From Leptospira chreensis (GTDB taxonomy: Bacteria; Spirochaetota; Leptospiria; Leptospirales; Leptospiraceae), in the NCBI RefSeq assembly GCF_016919165.1, contig NZ_JAFFPS010000007.1, positions 51,894 to 115,893 on the forward strand: a DNA stretch of 64,000 bases, given 5' to 3'. The notes under the pieces are model-generated. The model had not been told where the DNA came from. It saw nothing but the letters and a program-made list of their open reading frames with translations, and searched no databases. A program made the translations under genes and the position numbers. This document shows positions 57,272 through 64,000 of the stretch, in pieces; position 1 is the stretch's first letter; every line of letters begins with the position of its first letter.

Positions 57272-58528
57272 CTAAACGTTCCTTTGTTTTAATGACTGGT
57301 ATAATAAAAATAGAGCGGTATTACTCGCATTCTCTCGAATGCTTTCCCTGTTCCCTGGAAAAATATAGGAATGGGTTTGGACCTGACCATCTGGGTTCTT
57401 TAGTCCAATCCAAACAGTGCCCACGGGTTTGGAATCCGATCCCCCGTCAGGCCCTGCAATCCCTGTGATGGAGATACAATAATCGGCTTTTGTTTTTTCG
57501 AAAATTCCTTTTGCCATGGCTTCCGCAGTCTCCCGACTAACAGCCCCAAACTCTTCCAATACATCGCGAGGAACACCTAATAACGATTCTTTCATCTCAT
57601 TGGAATAGGTTAAAAATCCCCCCACAAAGTAGGAACTAGATCCCGGAGAGTCTGTCAGTTTTTTTCCAAGTAGCCCTCCCGTACAACTTTCTCCCACAGC
57701 GATGGTTAGTTTTTCTGAGAGTAAAGTTTCATGGTCATAAGTAAATACATCATCCGAAATAATCTTTGGATATTCTTTTTCTAGTCTTTGGATGGTTCTA
57801 TCTAATGATTGAGAATCCGTTGATTGGAAAATACATTTGATATAACCACGGTTTGCGGTCACACCCCACTCTACATTCTGGAATAGTTCTTCTCTATTGG
57901 CTTCCACAAAATCCTTTTGGTATAAGGACTCTCCGATATTCCACAACCACTTGGTTTGTTGGACTAAGTTTTCTCGGGGATAAATTCGTTTGAGTTCCGG
58001 GACAAGCCTACGTGTAAACATCTCCTTCATCTCCGAAGGAACCCCTGGCATACAAACCAAATAGGAATCTGTTCCAATGGGTTCGACAAACCCAACGGCA
58101 ATTCCCACTGTATTGTCTAAGGTTTTACAATCTTCAGGAACATGTGTTTGGCGAATCACAGTCGGCAAAATATCGCTATATTGTTTTCCTCTCGATTCAT
58201 AAAATCGCGTCAAACGGATCTTAGCTTTTTCTACGGAATAAGATTTTTTTCCACTCAGTTTCAAAACGGTTTCCAATGTATAATCATCTTCTGTCGGACC
58301 AAGCCCACCTGTCATCAGTGCAAGCACAGGTCTTGTTTCTGCGAGTTGTTTAAGCGCCTTTAGTTCGGAAAGAATGAGATCTGGATCGTCAGGAAGGCCG
58401 ATGAATTTTTTAACCTTCCAACCAAGTTCAAAGAGTTGGTTTGCCATCCAACCCGAGTTTGTATCCAAACTGCGGCCGGCAGTGATCTCAGAACCAGTCG
58501 CAATGATAACGATATATGGGGCTTCCAC
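57272..58528 (-). CDS. cinA: CinA-like protein, nicotinamide-nucleotide amidase
   Basis: 418 residues with both parts of full-length CinA. The N-terminal MoaB/MogA-like COG1058 domain includes IIATGSEITAGRSLDTN and MTGGLGPTEDDYT. The C-terminal PncC/CinA amidase domain includes AVGESCTGGLLGKKLTDS, the AVSRETAEAMAKG segment and SITGIAGPDGGSDSKPVGTV. The family recycles NMN through deamidation and pyrophosphate hydrolysis in NAD metabolism; the competence link is limited to species such as Streptococcus. Length matches the two-domain form. It follows argS by 9 bases. Confidence 0.95.
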   Translation of the reverse strand: MEAPYIVIIATGSEITAGRSLDTNSGWMANQLFELGWKVKKFIGLPDDPDLILSELKALKQLAETRPVLALMTGGLGPTEDDYTLETVLKLSGKKSYSVEKAKIRLTRFYESRGKQYSDILPTVIRQTHVPEDCKTLDNTVGIAVGFVEPIGTDSYLVCMPGVPSEMKEMFTRRLVPELKRIYPRENLVQQTKWLWNIGESLYQKDFVEANREELFQNVEWGVTANRGYIKCIFQSTDSQSLDRTIQRLEKEYPKIISDDVFTYDHETLLSEKLTIAVGESCTGGLLGKKLTDSPGSSSYFVGGFLTYSNEMKESLLGVPRDVLEEFGAVSRETAEAMAKGIFEKTKADYCISITGIAGPDGGSDSKPVGTVWIGLKNPDGQVQTHSYIFPGNRESIRENASNTALFLLYQSLKQRNV

Positions 58529-58537
58529 GATCGTTCC

Positions 58538-60310
58538 TTAAGCCTCTTCTTTCGACATCTTTTCGGGAGAGGAAATTCCAAGAAGGGTGAGTCCACTATC
58601 CAAAGCATACTTGGTATACAAAACAAGCGCAAGAAGTGTATCTCTTTCTTTGCCGGCCTTGTCTTTGATTCGGTTGTCTTTTTGCGAATAGAACTTAGTG
58701 AACGACTTACTTAAGGATTGAAGATAATTTGTAAGCCTATGTGGTTCAAAACTAGTTGCTGTATCATAGACTTCTTCTTGGAGTCTTGCCACCCAGAAAA
58801 GAAGTCGAGTTCTCTCTTCTTGTTTTAAAAATTCGACGGAAATTCCTGACTGCAAGGGTTTTAATTCCATAGGAACTTGTAATTCTCGAAAGATGGAACA
58901 GATCCTCGCATGCGCATATTGAATATAGAATACAGGATTTTTATCGGATTCATCTTTGGCTAAGTCCAAATCAAAATCGAGAGGAGCATCGGAGCTTCTC
59001 ATTAAGAAAAAATACCGACCCACATCCCTTCCTTGTTTTCCTAAATAAGAAAGTAAATCTCTCATGGTTTGGAAAATTCCCAAACGTTTGCTCATTTTGA
59101 CTTTTTCTTTGTTCTCGATCAAATTCACTTGTTGGGCAATTAGCACTCGGAAACTCTCATCAGTCTTTCCAAAGGATTTCACAGCCCCTTTGAGCCTTGC
59201 AATGTATCCGTAGTGATCCGGTCCCCAAATATCAATGAGTGTATCAAATCCTCGTGTGAATTTATTATAATGATAAGCAATATCAGCCATTAAATAAGTG
59301 GGACGACCATCTTCTCTTCGGATCACACGGTCTTTATCATCTCCATACAAAGTGGAAAGGAAATGAAGTTTTCCATCAATCGTTGTTACATCTTCTTTTT
59401 TTAAGATAGACGGAACTTTTTCTACATCCCCTGCTTCATGGAGACTACGTTCACTAAAGAACAAATCAAAATTCACACCAAAGAGGGCCAAATCTTCCTT
59501 TTGACGACCTAAATTGTATTCCACCGCATAACGAGAAAGAAAATCGATGACCTCATCCCAGTTCTCTTTGGCTACAGAATCAAATACAAATTTCGTTCTT
59601 CCCTCATCTTCCAAACATTGGAGGGCAATGTCTTTGATGTATTCACCACGATAACTTTCCTTAGGTAAAATCCGTTTTTTGATGAGGGAGATTACAGGTT
59701 CCTCAGACTCTTCTTCCTGGAAACTAATACTCTCACCCTTTGATTCAAAAATGCGAAGTAATACCGCCACACCAAGCAAATACACTTGGTTTCCATAATC
59801 GTTCACGTAAAACTCTCGTTTGACGGTATGACCAAGACTTGTTAGTAAATTGGCAAGGGCATCCCCATAAGCCGCAGACCTTGCCGAAACAATATTCATC
59901 GGGCCTGTGGGATTGGCGGAAACAAACTCGAGGAGGATTTTTTCTTTTTTAGGGGATTCTGCAAATTGAACAGGCGACATGACAGATCCCACATACTGGT
60001 TCAAATAATCAGAATGGATTCGAAAATTGATAAAACCAGGGGGAGAAAAAGTAACAAACTCAAACATTGAATCATTTTTGATTTCCGAAAGGACAGCTTC
60101 TGCGATTTCTTTTGGGTTTTTGTTTAGTAAATTTTTGTTTTCTAAAGCAAAGGGTGAGGAATAATCTCCAAACTTTTCATCGCGAGAGTATTCGATTCGA
60201 ATTTTTAAGTTATCTTTAACGGAGCTTAGGTTGTTTTTTTCTAGATAGACATTGACCGCTTTCTCCAATTCAGAAAGCACTTGTTGTTTTAATAATTGAT
60301 TTACATTCAT
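58538..60310 (-). CDS. argS: Arginyl-tRNA synthetase with degenerate HIGH motif
   Basis: 590 residues, usual length for bacterial ArgRS. The N-terminal Add-1 domain is followed by SANPTGPMNIVSARSAAYGD cut at its usual place, where the class I HIGH signature reads N139-I-V-S142 (codons 59885-59896). The KMSKS loop is intact as VKMSKRLGIFQTM, and the C-terminal DALR-type anticodon-binding domain (YAHARICSIFRELQ, then the RLTNYLQSLSKSFTKFY region) is complete. It charges tRNA-Arg, an essential reaction. Apart from HIGH the enzyme looks intact, and the neighbouring conserved residues suggest a natural variant, not decay. It is 2 bases after the small membrane protein gene. Confidence 0.96.
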   Translation of the reverse strand: MNVNQLLKQQVLSELEKAVNVYLEKNNLSSVKDNLKIRIEYSRDEKFGDYSSPFALENKNLLNKNPKEIAEAVLSEIKNDSMFEFVTFSPPGFINFRIHSDYLNQYVGSVMSPVQFAESPKKEKILLEFVSANPTGPMNIVSARSAAYGDALANLLTSLGHTVKREFYVNDYGNQVYLLGVAVLLRIFESKGESISFQEEESEEPVISLIKKRILPKESYRGEYIKDIALQCLEDEGRTKFVFDSVAKENWDEVIDFLSRYAVEYNLGRQKEDLALFGVNFDLFFSERSLHEAGDVEKVPSILKKEDVTTIDGKLHFLSTLYGDDKDRVIRREDGRPTYLMADIAYHYNKFTRGFDTLIDIWGPDHYGYIARLKGAVKSFGKTDESFRVLIAQQVNLIENKEKVKMSKRLGIFQTMRDLLSYLGKQGRDVGRYFFLMRSSDAPLDFDLDLAKDESDKNPVFYIQYAHARICSIFRELQVPMELKPLQSGISVEFLKQEERTRLLFWVARLQEEVYDTATSFEPHRLTNYLQSLSKSFTKFYSQKDNRIKDKAGKERDTLLALVLYTKYALDSGLTLLGISSPEKMSKEEA

Positions 60311-60312
60311 TT

Positions 60313-60567
60313 TTAATATTTAATTTCCATCTTTAGTTTGTCCGAATTGTGCCAAAGTTCAAAACTTCTCTGTTTGAACCTCGCCACAAAATGAGGGATT
60401 GATTCAGTTTCTTCCCGAAGGGTGGTCTGGAAAGTTTCAGACTGTTCCTTTCCCGATTTTACTTTCTCGTTCCTTCGTAAATTCTCACCCTTCAGTAAAA
60501 GCTGGAACAAAGCAAAAAAAACAGAAAGAGTCATACAAAGTAAAATTGTCTTCGTAATGGAATTCAT
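60313..60567 (-). CDS. Small single-pass membrane protein between recO and argS
   Basis: 84 residues: one N-terminal transmembrane helix (TILLCMTLSVFFALFQLLL) and a charged C-terminal part (KGENLRRNEKVKSGKEQSE...FKQRSFELWHNSDKLKMEIKY). No family is recognised. It overlaps the recO stop by four bases (ATGA) and is 2 bases upstream of argS, so it is translated within this operon. The strict packing supports a real gene. Confidence 0.65.
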   Translation of the reverse strand: MNSITKTILLCMTLSVFFALFQLLLKGENLRRNEKVKSGKEQSETFQTTLREETESIPHFVARFKQRSFELWHNSDKLKMEIKY

Positions 60568-61313
60568 AGATACCCTAGTGTTTTATAAAACTCGAAGTAT
60601 GATTTTAATTCTTTTCCGAAGAGAGATCGTAAAAATTGATTCAAAATCAGATCCCCGTCCCTGTATTCGGTTTCCTTCGGAAATATTCCGAGCACATTCG
60701 AAAATTTCTTTGATAACATAGTATGAAATAGTTTCAAAACAGGCAAATGATCTTTGGGGATAGGATGGCAGTCAGAACATAAAAATTCACGTTCGGCCAC
60801 AGAAAAATGAGCTGCCGGTTTCAAAAGCACCTCTTCCCCACAGGTATGGCAATAGAACTCTGTCGGGAAATGGCCCATATGGGAGAGAGCACGCAATTTA
60901 AAAAAAGGGAGGATTTGTTTTTGAAAACCCTTTTCGTTTGATGTCTCCAAACTCCCGGATAGAAGTTGGAAGAGGAAGGGATGGCTTTCTGCTTCTAGAT
61001 AAATCATGGAGGTAAGTTCCGTTAGATACAATACAAACAAAGTGCCTAAGTAGTCGGACTTCAATTCATCATACCGATTCACAAGATGAACTTCCTTAAT
61101 CGACTTCCAGTCTTTCTCCGCCTGATCATAATAATCCAACTCCACAAGAGAACCAAGCTCTGTCGTGATGATGGCACGGCGTTTGGACTTACGAATCCCT
61201 TTACTTAAAAAATTCATCCGCACTTGCGATTCGCCAGCAAGACTGATCAGCCTGTCACTATCTCCAATATCACGGCTCTGGATGACAATCCCCCTCTCTT
61301 TTCGGATGGCCAT
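60564..61313 (-). CDS. recO: DNA repair protein RecO
   Basis: 249 residues. The N-terminal OB fold reads GIVIQSRDIGDSDRLISLAG and the middle is helical. The zinc-ribbon Cys pattern CHTCGEEVLL...FLCSDCHP (about 168-192) is the typical RecO C4 site. RecO loads RecA onto SSB-coated gapped DNA with RecR in the RecFOR pathway. Length is normal. It follows ybeY with no gap and overlaps the small membrane protein gene by four bases. Confidence 0.93.
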   Translation of the reverse strand: MAIRKERGIVIQSRDIGDSDRLISLAGESQVRMNFLSKGIRKSKRRAIITTELGSLVELDYYDQAEKDWKSIKEVHLVNRYDELKSDYLGTLFVLYLTELTSMIYLEAESHPFLFQLLSGSLETSNEKGFQKQILPFFKLRALSHMGHFPTEFYCHTCGEEVLLKPAAHFSVAEREFLCSDCHPIPKDHLPVLKLFHTMLSKKFSNVLGIFPKETEYRDGDLILNQFLRSLFGKELKSYFEFYKTLGYL

Positions 61314-61778
61314 CTATCTTTCAAACACCAATTCTAAACATTCATCTTCTTTTTTACGCATCAAGATGGCGTCTTCTTCGTTTGTTTCATGATCATAACC
61401 AAACAAATGTAAGATTCCATGAACCAGCAGACGATAGAATTCATCAATGAGGCTATGTCCAATTTCTTTTGCCTGAAGTAGGCAAGTATCCATAGAGATT
61501 ACCACTTCCCCTAAAATCTGAAAGGGAATAGGAGGAGATTCTGAATACAGTGGAAAAGATAGAACATCGGTGGTTTTGTCCTTCCCCCTTCTCTCCCTGT
61601 TAATTTCCCTCATCAGTGCATCATCCACAACCAGGATGGAAAGTTCTAAAGATTGTAAAAACTGAGGGCTTACATATTTAAGAATCCGTTCGCAGTTCTC
61701 CACTACTAATTCCGGTTGGATTTCCGAGTCTCCCCACTGGTCATTCCAATGGGTCGCAACCATAAGAGTGGAATTCAT
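61314..61778 (-). CDS. ybeY: Endoribonuclease YbeY, rRNA maturation factor
   Basis: 154 residues. The zinc-binding signature [12 protein letters not shown] (HGxLHLxGYDH) is intact near residues 114-125, and the upstream [18 protein letters not shown] segment is typical. YbeY is a metal-dependent single-strand RNase for 16S rRNA 3' end maturation and ribosome quality control. Its start overlaps the 7TM-HD gene stop by four bases. The order 7TM-HD, ybeY, recO is a widely conserved neighbourhood. Confidence 0.95.
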   Translation of the reverse strand: MNSTLMVATHWNDQWGDSEIQPELVVENCERILKYVSPQFLQSLELSILVVDDALMREINRERRGKDKTTDVLSFPLYSESPPIPFQILGEVVISMDTCLLQAKEIGHSLIDEFYRLLVHGILHLFGYDHETNEEDAILMRKKEDECLELVFER

Positions 61779-64000
61779 TTTTTTGTTTTTTTGGAACCGG
61801 CAGCTTCCAAAGCTTTAGTATCTTCTGGTTTCGGGTATTTCGGCCTTTGGTGCAAACTAGAAAGTAAAACTTCTTTGAAGCTGGCTTTGATGATTTCCAA
61901 ATCTCCAATAGTTAAACCACTTTCATCCAACTGGTTTTCTGCTAGTTTGGAATTGATGATTTTACGAATTAGTTCATCTAAACTTTCAGGAGACACTTCA
62001 TCGAGCGAACGAGAGGCGGCTTCCAAAGAGTCGGCAATCATCACAATCCCTGTTTCTTTACTTTGCGGTTTGGGACCTGGGTATTGGAAATCTCGTTTGT
62101 TAATATTCTTTCTAGCAGATGCAGAAATACTTTGTAAGGCTTTGTGATAGAAGAATGCCATGGTGGAGGTTCCATGGTGTTCCGGAATAAAACTGATGAT
62201 TTCTCTCGGAAGCCGTGCTTTTTTTGCCATCTCAATCCCATCTAACACGTGATCAATGACAGTTTTTGCAGCAAGGGCTGGATTGTTTTTATCGATATGT
62301 TCTGGTTTGGGAATCAAATGTTGGTTTTCGACAAAAAAGCCAGCATTCGGAATCTTTCCTATATCGTGAAAGTAAACACCCACACGAACAAGAAGCCTGT
62401 CCAAGTTTAGATTTTGAGCCGCACGTTCCGATAAAGCCGCTACCATAAAGGTATGGGTATAAGTAGAAGGTGCTTTGGTCAAAAGTTGTTGTAATAGTGG
62501 ATGGCCCGTGTCGGCAAGTTCAATCAGTTTGAACCTTGTCGGAATATTAAATACATATTCATACATAGGAAGTAAGAACTGAACCGCCGTCGCACTTGCA
62601 AATCCATTGATAAAACACATCACCGTGATTCGAAATAAATTCGAATTGCTTAAGTCCCGAAAAAATCCAGAACCAGTTGATACAAAAAATTCTCTTCCAT
62701 CAAACAAATAACCAGCGGTGGTAATGAGAATTTGTACAAAGCTAAGTAAAAATCCTGCCTTTAAAAAATCAATTCGCTTGAGAAGTCGCCTTCCGTAAAT
62801 GGAACTCATTACTGCAACAGTAAAGGCCAACATAAAAGAAGTGGGATTGTATCTGGAGGCAAAAAACACAGCAAAGGCTAGAAAGAAACCAATCGCAATC
62901 GAAAGTTGTTCGTCGTAAACAAAACCAAGAAGTAAACACAACATCCCTACTGGAACAAACATCCCAAAATAGTATACTCCCGACAAATCACTGTCAGTGG
63001 CATAAAAGACCTTGGACAAAAGGTAAATGGAGGCGATCACAATCCAAAGTGTAAAAAAGATAATTAGATTGCTGGAAAGGTCATTCAAACGGTTCGGCCG
63101 ATAACGTATGAGATAAAATCCAACAATCACAATCAGAACACATTGGGTCATAAAAATAGAAACAATGGATGCTAAATTGGCCCTGGTCGCATATAAGTTC
63201 ATCATATCCAATTTCAGTTTGACTTCGGGAGTGATCACATCTCCCGAACGTACCACCACTTCATTGGCTTGGATTCGACTTTTCTGAACAGGAATGGAGT
63301 TCGTTGCCCGCGTGCGCGCATTTTCTGTTTCCTCTGGATTGTAATTACAAGCCGGATAGGAATACACATAATAAAGTCCAATACGAGACACAGCTTTGAG
63401 TAAAGACTCCGATACATTCGGTAATTTTTCAGAAGCTAACTTAGACAATACGGAGGCAACAGGTCCCTCTTTATAAATCTGAGATCTTGGGATGACTAAA
63501 TTTCCATCGATGATCGAGGTTTGGTCTTGGGTTCCGATATTTCGAATTTTGGCTCCTGCTTTGTCCAAATCTTTAGCAAAGGGAAGGTCTTCTTTGACAA
63601 TACAATATTTAGAAAAAATTAAGTTGGTATATTGTTGGATAAAGTTCTTTAACTTTTCTTTTTTCGGATAATCCAAGATGGCTTGGATTTCTTCATTGGT
63701 GCGGTTCCGCCATCTGGGAATTCGATCCTTAACAACGGCAGGTGTTCCCTTACCTTCTGCTAGAATGGTGCGGAGTAACTCCACATCTTCCGAAAGATTG
63801 GTGTCAATCCCTGCGACTAAAATTCCAAAGTCTTTATCAAAAGCAAAAGGAACATTGGCACTTGCCTTTTGTTTTTCTGCGTTTGTTTTTTCAGTATCTT
63901 CATAAGAAAATTCTTTTACCGATTGGATGGTTTCGGGAGCAATTTTACCTTCCGAAAATAATCCATCAGGATCTGTATTGACACTGGTTTGTCCAAAAAA
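61775..64000 (-). CDS. 7TM-HD family phosphohydrolase (PgpH type); 5' end outside window
   Basis: 742 residues are visible; the frame stays open to the window edge, so the start lies beyond 64000. The extracytoplasmic N-terminal part shows [20 protein letters not shown] and [10 protein letters not shown], the 7TMR-HDED pattern. About seven transmembrane helices (near residues 285-470) are followed by the HD domain: [34 protein letters not shown] and FIPEHHGT. PgpH-type enzymes hydrolyse cyclic di-AMP, so this is the likely role. A Lys-rich tail closes the protein. Coupled with ybeY by a four-base overlap, as in many bacteria. Confidence 0.92.
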   Translation of the reverse strand, partial: FFGQTSVNTDPDGLFSEGKIAPETIQSVKEFSYEDTEKTNAEKQKASANVPFAFDKDFGILVAGIDTNLSEDVELLRTILAEGKGTPAVVKDRIPRWRNRTNEEIQAILDYPKKEKLKNFIQQYTNLIFSKYCIVKEDLPFAKDLDKAGAKIRNIGTQDQTSIIDGNLVIPRSQIYKEGPVASVLSKLASEKLPNVSESLLKAVSRIGLYYVYSYPACNYNPEETENARTRATNSIPVQKSRIQANEVVVRSGDVITPEVKLKLDMMNLYATRANLASIVSIFMTQCVLIVIVGFYLIRYRPNRLNDLSSNLIIFFTLWIVIASIYLLSKVFYATDSDLSGVYYFGMFVPVGMLCLLLGFVYDEQLSIAIGFFLAFAVFFASRYNPTSFMLAFTVAVMSSIYGRRLLKRIDFLKAGFLLSFVQILITTAGYLFDGREFFVSTGSGFFRDLSNSNLFRITVMCFINGFASATAVQFLLPMYEYVFNIPTRFKLIELADTGHPLLQQLLTKAPSTYTHTFMVAALSERAAQNLNLDRLLVRVGVYFHDIGKIPNAGFFVENQHLIPKPEHIDKNNPALAAKTVIDHVLDGIEMAKKARLPREIISFIPEHHGTSTMAFFYHKALQSISASARKNINKRDFQYPGPKPQSKETGIVMIADSLEAASRSLDEVSPESLDELIRKIINSKLAENQLDESGLTIGDLEIIKASFKEVLLSSLHQRPKYPKPEDTKALEAAGSKKTKK

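Overview
The window looks like a chromosomal segment of a Leptospira-type spirochaete, most like a free-living species. Four things point there: moderately AT-rich DNA; many lipoproteins with loose spirochaetal lipoboxes (Phe/Leu-rich, then Ser/Gly/Ala/Phe-Cys); lipid A genes (lpxI, lpxB), found in Leptospira but not in Borrelia or Treponema; and an unusually high density of histidine kinases, a SpoIIE phosphatase and surface proteins. This is inference from gene content; no marker RNA gene is present. I see no tRNA, rRNA, CRISPR array, insertion sequence or prophage, and no stretch over 300 bases without a gene.

Layout. 1-1140: 5' part of fadH (2,4-dienoyl-CoA reductase), cut by the window edge. 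1219-7525: signalling block with a stand-alone receiver, a multi-PAS histidine kinase, a short-chain dehydrogenase and a membrane SpoIIE phosphatase with TPRs. 7573-16182: surface block with a frameshifted DUF1566 lipoprotein, a metzincin-motif lipoprotein, a gluzincin-like exported protein, a 1062-residue lipoprotein with fibronectin III and thrombospondin type 1 domains, and a lipoprotein with seven propeller-like repeats. 16264-25013: histidine kinase, sucCD, TolC-like protein, SH3 protein, FmdB zinc ribbon, lpxI and lpxB. 24987-30902 (minus): UvrD-like helicase, TPR lipoprotein, AsmA-like protein, small lipoprotein, and a GST-like protein. 31024-35035: NUDIX hydrolase, LysM-FecR protein, Ig-like exported protein, MFS transporter, small protein. 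35036-40907 (minus): a translationally coupled trio of large lamin-tail-like lipoprotein, beta-barrel candidate and phospholipase-D-family lipoprotein. 40944-42785: uvrC. 42845-48221: five overlapping genes, namely a chemoreceptor, a catalytically dead signal-peptidase-I homologue, DUF2157, DUF4401 and GDYXXLXY. 48204-49862: GAF histidine kinase. 50049-56129: gap-pgk-tpiA-secG, an exported protein, a PAS kinase and a receiver-ATPase fusion, all closely packed. 56203-64000 (minus): pgpH-type 7TM-HD protein, ybeY, recO, a small membrane protein, argS, cinA and a propeller-like protein, also closely packed.

How the genes work together. The housekeeping content covers beta-oxidation, the succinyl-CoA step of the TCA cycle, lower glycolysis, lipid A synthesis, nucleotide excision repair, recombination, tRNA charging, ribosome maturation and probably c-di-AMP turnover. 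The accessory content is envelope proteins and sensors. The points most worth checking are: the five-gene overlapping cluster around a signal peptidase homologue that has lost both catalytic residues; the lamin-tail/beta-barrel/PLD trio; a shared insertion of about 90 residues inside the phosphotransfer hairpin of two histidine kinases; two identical-architecture 15-bp palindromes upstream of the thrombospondin-domain lipoprotein; and an arginyl-tRNA synthetase whose HIGH motif reads NIVS.
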